A stretch of DNA of 38,857 bases from Aurantimonadaceae bacterium (GTDB lineage Bacteria > Pseudomonadota > Alphaproteobacteria > Rhizobiales > Rhizobiaceae). The position numbers and the translations under genes were made by a program. Positions 26,414 through 34,591 of the stretch are shown one piece after another; the first letter of the stretch is position 1; each line of letters begins with the position of its first letter. The stretch is from the NCBI GenBank assembly GCA_003232595.1, contig QIIJ01000298.1, forward strand, positions 1 through 38,857, given 5' to 3'. The notes beneath the pieces are model-generated. The model was not told the DNA's origin, did not search any database, and worked only from the letters and a program-made list of their open reading frames with translations.

Positions 26414-26916
26414 CTGCTTGCGCCAGTCACAATGAAACCGCTACTCACGGCCGTACCGGAAACGATCACACCGGACTGGATATTGCGAGCCCGAACAAAT
26501 TCCCCTTTTTTTGCAGAGTTAAGCGGCATTACTTCAGCGGTAATCGTGAGCAAACCTGTTGAATATTCCATGATTGCCGGTTTGTTGATTTTGATGACAT
26601 CAGGTTCACTCACATAGTTGGTTGAAATCGGTTGATTGGGCATCAATGTTGTACGGGCAATTTTCCCGACAACCTCCAACCGGTTTGTTACAACGCTAAC
26701 CCGTTTGAGGTATTGGACCGGAACCTGCCGACTTCTCAATAACTCCTCACGAATAACCTGCCCGGCATAAATGATGTTCCTTGGAACCGGTATTGTTGTC
26801 ACTTCCGCAGCCGAAAGACGGCGCCCCTGATCAACGAATGCCAGAAGAAATGCGGCAACAAACCAACAAGCTGTCCGCAATACGGCTCCGTTTTTGCTCG
26901 ATTTCCAAAAACCCAT
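26410..26916 (-). CDS. flgA: P-ring assembly chaperone FlgA
   Basis: This 168-aa protein has an N-terminal signal or anchor (TACWFVAAFLLAFVDQGRRL). A SAF-like domain follows, with IPVPRNIIYAGQVIREELLR and a C-terminal GEFVRARNIQSGVIVSGTAV segment typical of FlgA. FlgA acts in the periplasm to help FlgI polymerise. The start overlaps the flgG stop by one base (TGATG), and the end overlaps flgI by 4 bases. Confidence 0.92.
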   Translation of the reverse strand: MGFWKSSKNGAVLRTACWFVAAFLLAFVDQGRRLSAAEVTTIPVPRNIIYAGQVIREELLRSRQVPVQYLKRVSVVTNRLEVVGKIARTTLMPNQPISTNYVSEPDVIKINKPAIMEYSTGLLTITAEVMPLNSAKKGEFVRARNIQSGVIVSGTAVSSGFIVTGASR

Positions 26917-27710
26917 CAGCGAATTCCTTTAGTTACAACACTGGACATTTCATCTGAGGCCTGAATGACTTTAGAATTCATTTCATAAGCCCGCTGAGCC
27001 GCGATCATCTGGGTGATTTCCTTGATTGCATCCACATTGGAAGCCTCAAGGTATCCCTGGCTGATTTTTCCGAAACTGGGTGCGCCCGGAACACCTTGAA
27101 CGGCGGCACCAGAAGCATCGGATACGGCAAAGAGATTATCGCCAAGCGGTTCAAGTCCGGCTTCATTAACAAAGTTACTGAGTGTAATCTGCCCAAGTTC
27201 GGTTGGCGTTTCCTCGCCATCAAGAAAAGCGAATACCTGACCTGATGATGTAATTGTAATCTTGCGGGCATTCTCCGGCACTGTAATTTGCGGCTCAACA
27301 AGATTCCCGTTTAAATTGACCAGTTGGCCATTTTGGTTAAGATTAAACGCACCAGCCCTGGTATACAACGTTTCGCCGTTTGGTCCGATAACCTGAAACC
27401 AGCCCTTGCCATTGATTGCCAGATCGAGTGAATTGCCCGTTTCGTTAAGGGCACCCTGAATATGGACGTCCCTTATTGCAGCCAGTTTTACACCGAGGCC
27501 AAGTTTACCACCTTCAGGTACAACGCCAACGCCCGCGTTTTGCGAAAGGCCCTGGCTCTTTACAGTTTCATAAAGAAGGTCGGTAAATTCTGCCCTGGCG
27601 CGCTTGAAACCAGTCGTATTGATATTGGCAATATTGTTGGCGATGACCTCGAGATTGGTTTGTTGCGCGCTCATGCCTGTTGCTGCGATTGACAGTGCCT
27701 TTATGCTCAT
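26916..27710 (-). CDS. flgG: Distal rod protein FlgG
   Basis: This 264-aa protein has the usual FlgG length. The N-terminus (MSIKALSIAATGMSAQQTNL, then VIANNIANINTTGFKRARAE) and C-terminus (EITQMIAAQRAYEMNSKVIQ, then ASDEM) are highly characteristic. FlgG forms the distal rod between the proximal rod and the hook. It lies 15 bases downstream of fliE. Confidence 0.97.
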   Translation of the reverse strand: MSIKALSIAATGMSAQQTNLEVIANNIANINTTGFKRARAEFTDLLYETVKSQGLSQNAGVGVVPEGGKLGLGVKLAAIRDVHIQGALNETGNSLDLAINGKGWFQVIGPNGETLYTRAGAFNLNQNGQLVNLNGNLVEPQITVPENARKITITSSGQVFAFLDGEETPTELGQITLSNFVNEAGLEPLGDNLFAVSDASGAAVQGVPGAPSFGKISQGYLEASNVDAIKEITQMIAAQRAYEMNSKVIQASDEMSSVVTKGIR

Positions 27711-27725
27711 AAATGTGGCCTTTCC

Positions 27726-28058
27726 CTAAATTTGCATCCTGCTGATTTCGAGGTAAGCGGATATGATTTTATCGCGCACCGAAACGGCCATCCTCAATGA
27801 TTGCTCTGCCTGCATGATTGATGAGACAACTTCATATGTGTCAGCTTCGCCCTTTAGTCCGGCAATCGAAACAGCTTCCGCGTTTTCGATGGTCTGAACC
27901 ATCTTGGTGCCAGCCTCTTTCAGGGTTGTTGCAAAGTCGGTTTGTGCCGCATCGCTGGCGGTTGGCACAACAGAATGTTGCGGAATTCCACTGTATTCAG
28001 AGTTGGCGAACGGTTTTAAATCATTGGCCAACGGAACAATATCAAAACCACCACTCAT
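27726..28058 (-). CDS. fliE: MS ring-rod junction protein FliE
   Basis: The protein is 110 aa from the ATG at 28058; a TTG four codons upstream, inside the flgC end, is an alternative start. The C-terminal half contains AETYEVVSSIMQAEQSLRMA-like sequence (DTYEVVSSIMQAEQSLRMAV), followed by RDKIISAYLEISRMQI, diagnostic of FliE. FliE links the MS ring and export gate to the rod and is one of the first exported proteins. Confidence 0.94.
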   Translation of the reverse strand: MSGGFDIVPLANDLKPFANSEYSGIPQHSVVPTASDAAQTDFATTLKEAGTKMVQTIENAEAVSIAGLKGEADTYEVVSSIMQAEQSLRMAVSVRDKIISAYLEISRMQI

Positions 28059-28059
28059 C

Positions 28060-28476
28060 TCAATTTCCAATCATGCCAATGGTCATGGATATCAACCTGC
28101 GAGCCTGCTTGACCGCTTGCATGTTTGCCTCATAGGAGCGAATGGTTTCGCGCATGTCAGCCATTTCCAGAAGTATGTCGACATTCGGCATTTTTACCAT
28201 GCCGTCTTTGTCTGCTGCGACATTGCCAGGATCGTAATTCAATGAAAACGGCGCGGTATCGACACCAACCCTGTCTACTCTTACGCTGGAAACCCCGGCT
28301 TCCCTGTCCAGCGCAGCCACAAAAGAGATGGTTTTGCGTTGATAAGGCTCACTGCCCGGTGTTCTGCCGGTGCTGTTAGAGTTGGCCATGTTCTCCGATA
28401 CGATGCGCATACGTTGAGATTGAGCTGCAAGCCCGGCACTGGATATTGTCAAGGAAGTTTGCAGGGCATCGGCCAT
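28060..28476 (-). CDS. flgC: Proximal rod protein FlgC
   Basis: This 138-aa protein has the axial-family N-terminus (ISSAGLAAQSQRMRIVSENM, then ANSNSTG). A YDPGNVAADKDGMVKMPNVD segment and a C-terminal helix (RETIRSYEANMQAVKQARRL) are typical of FlgC. FlgC forms part of the proximal rod with FlgB and FlgF. It lies 35 bases after flgB. Confidence 0.96.
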   Translation of the reverse strand: MADALQTSLTISSAGLAAQSQRMRIVSENMANSNSTGRTPGSEPYQRKTISFVAALDREAGVSSVRVDRVGVDTAPFSLNYDPGNVAADKDGMVKMPNVDILLEMADMRETIRSYEANMQAVKQARRLISMTIGMIGN

Positions 28477-28511
28477 TTGTTTCGTTCAATCGGTTGTTGG
28501 TTAAAGAGGCT

Positions 28512-28889
28512 CTAGGTTCCAAAAACAGAAACCACCATGCGATGAAACGATTTCATCACTGACGTGTTTAGCTGGAATGCGGTCGAAACCTCGCTTGATT
28601 TCAGTATTTCCTGGGGCAAGCTGACATTACCGCCAGAATAATAGACCTCCCAGGGAGTGCCATTTTCAATTGCCACACCTGCGGTATTGCCGGTACTGGT
28701 CGAGATGTGTTTTACATTGGTTGCGACCAGATTGGAAAAACGCTGACCGGTAGAATCCATGCTCTTCACGTCCAGGGTTTTAAAGCCCGGTGTGTTGGCA
28801 TTTGCAATATTACCTGCAACCAGCAATTGCCTGACCGACAACCAATTGGCGTTCTCGGCTGCTAATTTGTTGATATAGATATCGGTCAT
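28512..28889 (-). CDS. flgB: Proximal rod protein FlgB
   Basis: The protein is 125 aa from the ATG at 28889; an in-frame TTG eight codons upstream is less likely. The N-terminal region NWLSVRQLLVAGNIANANTP followed by GFK, and the C-terminal VSTAFQLNTSVMKSFHRMV segment, fit FlgB. FlgB is a component of the proximal rod. It begins the flgB-flgC-fliE-flgG-flgA-flgI run, 79 bases after the unknown gene at 28969-29385. Confidence 0.94.
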   Translation of the reverse strand: MTDIYINKLAAENANWLSVRQLLVAGNIANANTPGFKTLDVKSMDSTGQRFSNLVATNVKHISTSTGNTAGVAIENGTPWEVYYSGGNVSLPQEILKSSEVSTAFQLNTSVMKSFHRMVVSVFGT

Positions 28890-28968
28890 TATCGGTAGCG
28901 TTCTTTCAAACAATACGAGATCATTTGAAGCTAACGGGATTATCTTGTGCGAAACTTACAATGGCGAT

Positions 28969-29385
28969 CTATGCAAAACGACGTACTTGACTGATGGCCT
29001 CTGCCAGACGCCAGGTGTTCATCTTCGGGTCATCTGAAGTTTCCTCGAAGGAAATGTGGTGTAGCTCCACATTGGTATCGCCACTGCCGAGCTTAAGACG
29101 AAAGAAGGCGAATATCCCTGCGTGATTAAACTCCAGATCAAGATAGATTGTAGCTGGCCCTGACCAGGATATGGAACTGTCGCCAGTGCAGGAAAAATTC
29201 ATGGTATTATTTAGAAAGTGATTATCCAGGGTTGCCATGACCTGATCGTAAACGCCCAATAATTGCCCCAAATGAAGGAAATTATCGTAACAGGTAGGTT
29301 CAATGAGTTTGAGATCTTCAGCCAATTTGCGACACGCATCGCGCAACAGTCTTTCCCGCTCGGAGATTGCCATATCAGCAATCAT
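28969..29385 (-). CDS. Unknown protein between flhB and flgB
   Basis: I do not recognise this 138-aa soluble protein. It has no signal peptide or membrane segment. An N-terminal helical part (ISERERLLRDACRKLAEDLK, then CYDNFLHLGQLLGVYDQVMA) precedes a beta-rich C-terminal half (ATIYLDLEFNHAGIFAFFRL and TNVELHHISFEET). The ATG overlaps the flhB stop (ATGA), so it is translationally coupled to the flagellar operon and is likely a real gene with a flagellar role. Rhizobial clusters, as I recall, also carry a hypothetical gene just upstream of flgB, and this may be its counterpart. Confidence 0.8.
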   Translation of the reverse strand: MIADMAISERERLLRDACRKLAEDLKLIEPTCYDNFLHLGQLLGVYDQVMATLDNHFLNNTMNFSCTGDSSISWSGPATIYLDLEFNHAGIFAFFRLKLGSGDTNVELHHISFEETSDDPKMNTWRLAEAISQVRRFA

Positions 29386-30458
29386 TTCCGGGTCGCAATC
29401 TCAGATTCTGACAATGCTCTGATTATCCTGGCAATTGGCAAATAGAAATCGATCGGAATTTCCATATCCACCTGCACCGCCTTGTACAGTGCACGCGCCA
29501 ATGGCGGATCTTCAGTTATCGATATCTCGTTGTTTTCTGCAACCTCACGAATTTTCAGGGCAATTCGATCTTGTCCCTTTGCCAGGACAAAAGGCACCTT
29601 ATCGATTTTGGGATCGTAACGCATCGCCACTGCAAAATGAGTTGGATTGGCAACAACCAGGGTTGCACCTGCAACATCGGAGATCATGCGACGGCGTGCC
29701 CTGTCCTGGGCAACGGATCGGGTTCGCAGCTTTATCATCGGATCCCCTTCCGTTTGTTTTCGCTCATCTTTCACCTCCTGGTGGGACATTTTCAGATTAT
29801 TGAACCATTCTCTTCTCACCAGAATAAAATCTGCAGCACCCAGCAAAAACATCAGCATTGTCAGGCCTGTTAAAATCTGTAGAAACAAATCGTTAATCAC
29901 CACCGGAATTTCGGCCGTATCGACCATGATCATGGAGATAACAAACTCAGTTTGTGACATGATTATAATTGTGGCGATAAAACCGGCGGCTGAAAATTTA
30001 AACACCGTTTTGCCAAATTCACGGAGCCCTTGTGGTCCCAGGAGGCGTTTTAAACCTTTCCCAATGGAAACCTTCTCAAGCTTTGGCTTAATTCTGTTCC
30101 CTACCAGTCTCGGGGTGTTCTGCGCCAACGCGGAAACAAACCCAAACAACATCAATGGCAGGATCACCGGTGCCAGATTGACAAGAATTCTCGCGCCCAG
30201 AAGATTGGAAAGATTTCCGGCGTCCACCGGGCTGTCCAGAGGCCAATTGTCCACGTTTGCGAAAATACCCTTCAACACACTGCTCAATTCTACGGTTATT
30301 GTTGGTACATAAAGATATCCAACAATGACCAGTGCGGCCAACGAAGAAGCGTTGGTGACTTCACGCGAAAAAGGTACGTTGCCTTTTTCCAGGGCATCGC
30401 CAATCTTTTTTTCGGTAGGCAGTTCAGTTTTGCTGTCCTTTTCAGTTTCTTCCTGCAT
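29382..30458 (-). CDS. flhB: Flagellar export switch protein FlhB
   Basis: The protein is 358 aa. A short cytoplasmic N-terminus (KTELPTEKKIGDALEKGNVP, then FSREV) precedes four membrane helices and a C-terminal cytoplasmic domain. The autocleavage motif Asn-Pro-Thr-His is present at residues about 271-274 (VVANPTHFAVAMRYD). FlhB is part of the export gate. Self-cleavage at NPTH together with FliK switches export from rod/hook to filament substrates. It lies 11 bases after fliG. Confidence 0.97.
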   Translation of the reverse strand: MQEETEKDSKTELPTEKKIGDALEKGNVPFSREVTNASSLAALVIVGYLYVPTITVELSSVLKGIFANVDNWPLDSPVDAGNLSNLLGARILVNLAPVILPLMLFGFVSALAQNTPRLVGNRIKPKLEKVSIGKGLKRLLGPQGLREFGKTVFKFSAAGFIATIIIMSQTEFVISMIMVDTAEIPVVINDLFLQILTGLTMLMFLLGAADFILVRREWFNNLKMSHQEVKDERKQTEGDPMIKLRTRSVAQDRARRRMISDVAGATLVVANPTHFAVAMRYDPKIDKVPFVLAKGQDRIALKIREVAENNEISITEDPPLARALYKAVQVDMEIPIDFYLPIARIIRALSESEIATRK

Positions 30459-30469
30459 GGATGTTCTTT

Positions 30470-31423
30470 CTAGTCAACTTCCGGCAAATTTATCTTGCCA
30501 TCCTTGGCAAGCTTAAGGGCGCGAACAGCAATGGCTTTTTGTGCTTTTTCAGCCTCATCTTCCGGCGTTGCCATGCGCGTCAAGTCTGATTCCACCATCC
30601 TGCGGTTTCTGGGGCTCAGCACTTCCAGAACCGCTTCCCGATTGGATTCACCAGTAGTTGAAAGCGCCTTTACAATCTCGTCAGCCTGAACACCATCAAA
30701 CAGAGCATTTCTGTCTTCCTTGCTGAGTAATTCAACCGTCGAAAACTTGAACAACGATTTTTTAATAGCCGTGGCAAGGTCAGGGCTGTTTCCTTGCAGA
30801 AATCCGATAATTTGATCAGAGGCTTCTGAAGAAAATTGATTGATCAGACTTGCTGCCTTGGCTACCTCGCGCACATTTCCATCATCGGGCTTGGTATCTT
30901 CCATGAGTTCAATCAGATCGGTTTCGAACATGTTTTGCAGAGTGGGCTCAATTCTGTTGCCGGTCAGGTAGGCTTGAAAAATTTCGTTTCGGAGGATCGG
31001 ATCCAGATCGGCAAACACGCTTACGATCAGTTCATCGCCAAGGCGATCCAGCAGCAAGGCACCGATTTGAGGCGCTTCCGATTCGAGAAATATCCTGACC
31101 ACCTCTGAATCAAGGTTCGGTTCATTGCTGCTCAGAGGTTCGGATTTGCTTTTGAGGCTTGGCTCAGCATCGTCTTCAAACAGCATGGACAGGTCTTCAG
31201 AACCCGCCATTATTCCATAAATCTGATAGTTGTCGCCAAACTCCTCAATCAAACTGTCGGCGTTGCTGCTGCTTAATCCCGACATGCGGCGGGCGGCCTC
31301 AACCACCATGTTTAATTCACCTTTGGAAAAAAATTCAGCCAGCCGGACCGCTGAGTCCTTTCCCATGATCAAAAACAGTGCTGCGGCCTTTTCAGTTCCG
31401 GTAAGTTCAGAAATTCCTTTCAT
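30470..31423 (-). CDS. fliG: Flagellar motor switch protein FliG
   Basis: This 317-aa protein has the family layout. The N-terminal domain (LTGTEKAAALFLIMGKDSAV) binds FliF. The middle domain binds FliM. The C-terminal torque domain is seen as LFKFSTVELLSKEDRNALFD, then VLEVLSPRNRRMVESDL and AQKAIAVRALKLAKDGKI. FliG sits at the top of the C ring and interacts with MotA to generate torque. It is somewhat shorter than the 330-340 aa typical of other bacteria. Confidence 0.95.
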   Translation of the reverse strand: MKGISELTGTEKAAALFLIMGKDSAVRLAEFFSKGELNMVVEAARRMSGLSSSNADSLIEEFGDNYQIYGIMAGSEDLSMLFEDDAEPSLKSKSEPLSSNEPNLDSEVVRIFLESEAPQIGALLLDRLGDELIVSVFADLDPILRNEIFQAYLTGNRIEPTLQNMFETDLIELMEDTKPDDGNVREVAKAASLINQFSSEASDQIIGFLQGNSPDLATAIKKSLFKFSTVELLSKEDRNALFDGVQADEIVKALSTTGESNREAVLEVLSPRNRRMVESDLTRMATPEDEAEKAQKAIAVRALKLAKDGKINLPEVD

Positions 31424-31476
31424 TTTCGGTTCTCAAATTTCCGGATTGCCAATGCATACCGCAAGAGGGGAGGCAT

Positions 31477-32025
31477 TTATGTGATTTCGGTGAGCGTTAT
31501 TCCAAACCTTGGCACGCCCTCTTCTATTACAACGATTTCACCACGGGCGATCAATTGGCCATTTGCAACAATATCAATTGCCTCTCCTATATTTGAGTCC
31601 AGGGAAATGAGCTCTCCCTGTTTAAGTTCGGCCAGTTGTGAAACCGGCATGTGGATGCCGCCGAGAATGGCCTGCACATGCACTTTGATGTTTGCAATAG
31701 TCTGCATTGCCATAATATCAGTTTTTAGCGGACCTCTTATTCGGGCACCTTTGCTCGCGGGTGATCGCGCATCCGGAACTGGTCTGTCGGCATTGTCCGT
31801 TGAGTTTACTGGCCGGGCCAAATTCACAGAATTATCGTTTTGTTCCGTAACATCAAGCTCGGCACCGTCAACCGAAGCATTCTTGTTGTTTTCTGCGTTC
31901 GGTTCGGCGCTGTCACTTCCAGGCGCAATTTCTTCTTTTGTTGTTGAAGGTTTCAGTTTGGGTATTTCTGTCTGGTCATCCAGCCCAAGGTGATCGCTCA
32001 GGGTCGGTGTAGCCGTTTCAGCCAT
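31477..32025 (-). CDS. fliN: Flagellar motor switch protein FliN
   Basis: The protein is 182 aa. The first ~105 residues are an acidic, low-complexity extension. The C-terminal SpoA domain (IANIKVHVQAILGGIHMPVS, then GELISLDSNIGEAIDIVANG and ARGEIVV) is typical of FliN. FliN forms the base of the C ring with FliM and helps export-substrate delivery. Its ATG overlaps the end of the unknown membrane gene by 8 bases. The long N-terminal extension is a common alphaproteobacterial variant. Confidence 0.93.
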   Translation of the reverse strand: MAETATPTLSDHLGLDDQTEIPKLKPSTTKEEIAPGSDSAEPNAENNKNASVDGAELDVTEQNDNSVNLARPVNSTDNADRPVPDARSPASKGARIRGPLKTDIMAMQTIANIKVHVQAILGGIHMPVSQLAELKQGELISLDSNIGEAIDIVANGQLIARGEIVVIEEGVPRFGITLTEIT

Positions 32026-32656
32026 TGGATACCCTCCGCGCGGTTGACCCCAAGTTGTCGATATCGCCAGGGTCTGCCTGCCTGAATATAGTGGATAACT
32101 TGGCTATTTTGTCGTCTTCATTCCGGTTTTTGACGGATAGGGTTCTTTTCTCCACCAGAAGCTGGTTGAGAAGGGTCACACTGTTTTTGACTGAAGAGTT
32201 GCGGTTTGCAGTTTCCTCGAGCCTTGACGGAATTCCCTGTTGAATTTTTGTGTGCGGCTTTATTTGTCTGCTGCCGCCAAGTGCCGGATTTCTGGAAGAG
32301 GGACTGCTTTCCAGAAATGTAGACTTGTTACCGGAGTGAGCCAATTGCTTGCTGTCAGACAAAATTGCATCAAGGTTCCGCAATTGCCGGTTGAGAGAAT
32401 TGATCAGCACATTTTGGTAATCAAAAGCCTTGCTTTGATAAGAAATTATTTTTTGGCTGTCTGATTTAATGCTGTTGAGCCTGCCACCGTAGCTTTTAAG
32501 GGTCTTGAGATTGTGACTCATTACCTTCAATGCCAGCAGAATTCTATTGTCTATAGTCTTCAGCAATCTAATAACAAAATAGGTAAATACTCCAACCACT
32601 ATGGTGACCAGTCCAACGAGCACTACTGCTGCCAGCAAAAATGAAAGTTGACCCAT
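32018..32656 (-). CDS. Unknown single-pass membrane coiled-coil protein between fliM and fliN
   Basis: The protein is 212 aa from the ATG at 32656. The start is supported by AAGGAG (plus-strand 32663-32668) six bases upstream, and lies one base after the fliM stop. One strongly hydrophobic helix at residues about 5-30 (FLLAAVVLVGLVTIVVGVFT) is followed by a long charged helical region likely to form coiled coil (residues about 33-108). A basic Ser/Asn-rich linker and a short C-terminal helix (VTLLNQLLVEKRTL) complete it. No family is recognised. Overlaps with fliM-side and fliN-side neighbours place it inside the C-ring gene block. A motor-associated membrane protein, comparable in architecture to MotF of Rhodobacter, is a guess. 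Confidence 0.85.
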   Translation of the reverse strand: MGQLSFLLAAVVLVGLVTIVVGVFTYFVIRLLKTIDNRILLALKVMSHNLKTLKSYGGRLNSIKSDSQKIISYQSKAFDYQNVLINSLNRQLRNLDAILSDSKQLAHSGNKSTFLESSPSSRNPALGGSRQIKPHTKIQQGIPSRLEETANRNSSVKNSVTLLNQLLVEKRTLSVKNRNEDDKIAKLSTIFRQADPGDIDNLGSTARRVSNG

Positions 32657-32657
32657 T

Positions 32658-33605
32658 TCAAACTCCTTTAGATTTCGAGGCCCGGGCAATCCGAAGCTGT
32701 GTGCTGTTTTTCCCTAATTCAATATCTGACAGGAATGTGCAATTCTCGTCGCCATCAATTATCATGACATTTGTCAGGTCAAACCGTACGTCAAGCATGT
32801 CTCCAGGAGCAAAACCCGCCACATCAACAAGAGACATTTCCATCGAGACAATCTGGGCTCTGAGTGGAATTGACAATTCGTCAATTCTTCCCTGTAATTT
32901 CGCTTTCCATACCCGCTCCTCGCGTTGCTTTATGCTCGCCACATCACTTTCAGACGCCGCCAGATTGCCTGGCTCCAGCACTTCTAGGGGCGTTAGAATT
33001 TTGATTTGTTGTATCGCGCCGTCAATGGAAATCTCGAATGTGATTGATACAAGTTCTGTTTTATCCGATTCCGCCATCAAGTGTTTTGTATCTATGCCCG
33101 CAACTTCAAGTCCGGCACTATTGGCATGATTAAAGTTCAATGCATTGAGCAGGGCGGCCCCGGTTTGATGAACGAATCGTAAAAACAGCTTGCACTCGGC
33201 AGCGGACAAATCTGTTTGGCGTTGTTCCGATTGCTGCCAGCTGTAACCACCCAGCAAGACACCAAGAATGCTGCGAAAAACCGTGCTTTCGATGCTGATA
33301 AAACTCACCAGTTGTTCATTGTGGTCATTAATTCTGGCAAGGACAGGACCTTCTTCCTCATTTGCCGTATCCTCAATGCCGGGAAATAGGACGACCTCAA
33401 TCAGTTCCAATTCGATTTCCTTGCCAACAAACCCGCCAATCTGCCGAATTAATTCCTCTTCCATATTTTTAAGGATATCATCAAGGCTGCCATAGCGTTC
33501 TATCGAGAGGCCTTTCTTCTCGCGCAATGTATCCAGCAGATTGGTGTTTATTGGGGAACCTTCAACCGCAATGTTCACGTCTACTGGTTTTTCGCTCTCA
33601 CTCAT
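32658..33605 (-). CDS. fliM: Flagellar motor switch protein FliM (divergent)
   Basis: This 315-aa protein is assigned from a C-terminal SpoA domain (LSIPLRAQIVSMEMSLVDVA, then GFAPGDMLDVRFD). Its place between motA and fliN/fliG and a CheC-like middle region (VLLGGYSWQQSEQRQTDLSA, then ECKLFLRFV) support the call. The canonical N-terminal CheY-P-binding motif (LSQxEIDALL) is absent; the start reads SESEKPVDVNIAVEGSPINT. Divergent FliM N-termini are known in rhizobia. FliM forms the wall of the C ring. It overlaps the motA stop by one base. Confidence 0.88.
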   Translation of the reverse strand: MSESEKPVDVNIAVEGSPINTNLLDTLREKKGLSIERYGSLDDILKNMEEELIRQIGGFVGKEIELELIEVVLFPGIEDTANEEEGPVLARINDHNEQLVSFISIESTVFRSILGVLLGGYSWQQSEQRQTDLSAAECKLFLRFVHQTGAALLNALNFNHANSAGLEVAGIDTKHLMAESDKTELVSITFEISIDGAIQQIKILTPLEVLEPGNLAASESDVASIKQREERVWKAKLQGRIDELSIPLRAQIVSMEMSLVDVAGFAPGDMLDVRFDLTNVMIIDGDENCTFLSDIELGKNSTQLRIARASKSKGV

Positions 33606-34477
33606 TATTCGGCCGCAATCGCAGCTGGTGTATTCATTGTCTGCTCTTCGACGGCTTCAATTGTCGGGCGGTCCTTTGCCGATATTGTTTTACGACCGTG
33701 CTCTACGGCAATGTGGGGACTGGCACCGTTCATGAATGCGATGAGTGACTGCTTGATAATGACATATCTTCGGTTTTGCTTTTCCCGCACAGTCTTGATT
33801 TTTGTCGCAATGGGACCAGCCATGCCGTAGGACATGAAAATACCGGCAAACGTGCCGACCAGTGCCGCCCCGATCAGACCTCCCAGAATTTCCGGGGACT
33901 GATCCAGGGCACCCATCGCCTTGATAACCCCCAGAACCGCCGCGACAATGCCTAACGCCGGAAGGCCATCAGCCATCGCCTGCACGGCCTGATAAGGCTT
34001 TAGCCGGTCGCGCGAGATTGTGTGGATCTCTTCTTCCATCAATGCTTCAATCTCGTGCGGGCGGGCATTGCCGATCAGGATCAGGCGGACATAATCGGTA
34101 ATAAAGCTAAGCATGCTCTCATCACTCAGGATTTTCGGGTAATTTTGAAAAATCACTGATTCTTCCGGCGCATCAATATGCCCCTCGATTTCAGCTGTGG
34201 TTTTCGCTCTGATTTCGTTCATCAGGTTAAACAACAGACCAATTATATCGAGGTAATCCTGCTCCTTTGGTCCTGAATCTTTAACCGCTTCCATGGTCGC
34301 TGTACCCGTATCCTTGATCGTTGGCATCGGGTTTGCAACGATGAAAATACCGACCGCGGAACCGCCGATAATCACATATTCCCACGGCTGCACCAGCACC
34401 ATAACGTTGCCGCCCATGGCCATAAAGCCACCCAGCAGGCATCCAAAGGTAATTATGAAACCAATTATAACGGTCAA
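33605..34477 (-). CDS. motA: Flagellar stator protein MotA with TTG start
   Basis: This 290-aa protein has four transmembrane helices, a large cytoplasmic loop and the conserved block GLPALGIVAAVLGVIKAMGA, whose Pro takes part in proton-coupled torque generation. The N-terminus (TVIIGFIITFGCLLGGFMAM) aligns with rhizobial MotA from the first residue. The TTG at 34477, preceded by GGGGA, is therefore the natural start. MotA and MotB form the stator, but here motB is 14 kb away. It is the first gene of the long minus-strand array. Confidence 0.95.
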   Translation of the reverse strand: MTVIIGFIITFGCLLGGFMAMGGNVMVLVQPWEYVIIGGSAVGIFIVANPMPTIKDTGTATMEAVKDSGPKEQDYLDIIGLLFNLMNEIRAKTTAEIEGHIDAPEESVIFQNYPKILSDESMLSFITDYVRLILIGNARPHEIEALMEEEIHTISRDRLKPYQAVQAMADGLPALGIVAAVLGVIKAMGALDQSPEILGGLIGAALVGTFAGIFMSYGMAGPIATKIKTVREKQNRRYVIIKQSLIAFMNGASPHIAVEHGRKTISAKDRPTIEAVEEQTMNTPAAIAAE

Positions 34478-34523
34478 GATTAATTCCCCAAAATTGCGAA
34501 CAGACTACAAACTATTGTTGCTT

Positions 34524-34566
34524 GCTTGCGTGAAACTGGAAATCATTTGCCAAGCTTCGCGCAAGC
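34524..34566. promoter_or_regulatory. Inverted repeat in the motA / DUF1217 divergent region
   Basis: GCTTGCG (34524-34530) and CGCAAGC (34560-34566) are perfect 7-bp inverted copies 29 bases apart, in the 114-base region that must hold promoters for motA (leftward) and the DUF1217-flgF pair (rightward). They may be a regulator site. No firm -35/-10 was recognised. Confidence 0.3.
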
Positions 34567-34591
34567 ATTGCGGGTGCAGAGTGTCTGGAAT

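Noticed and set aside
29647..30312. 221-codon open frame opposite flhB
   Set aside because: It lies entirely antisense to flhB. Its length follows from codon bias of the real gene; there is no ribosome-binding site or recognisable motif.
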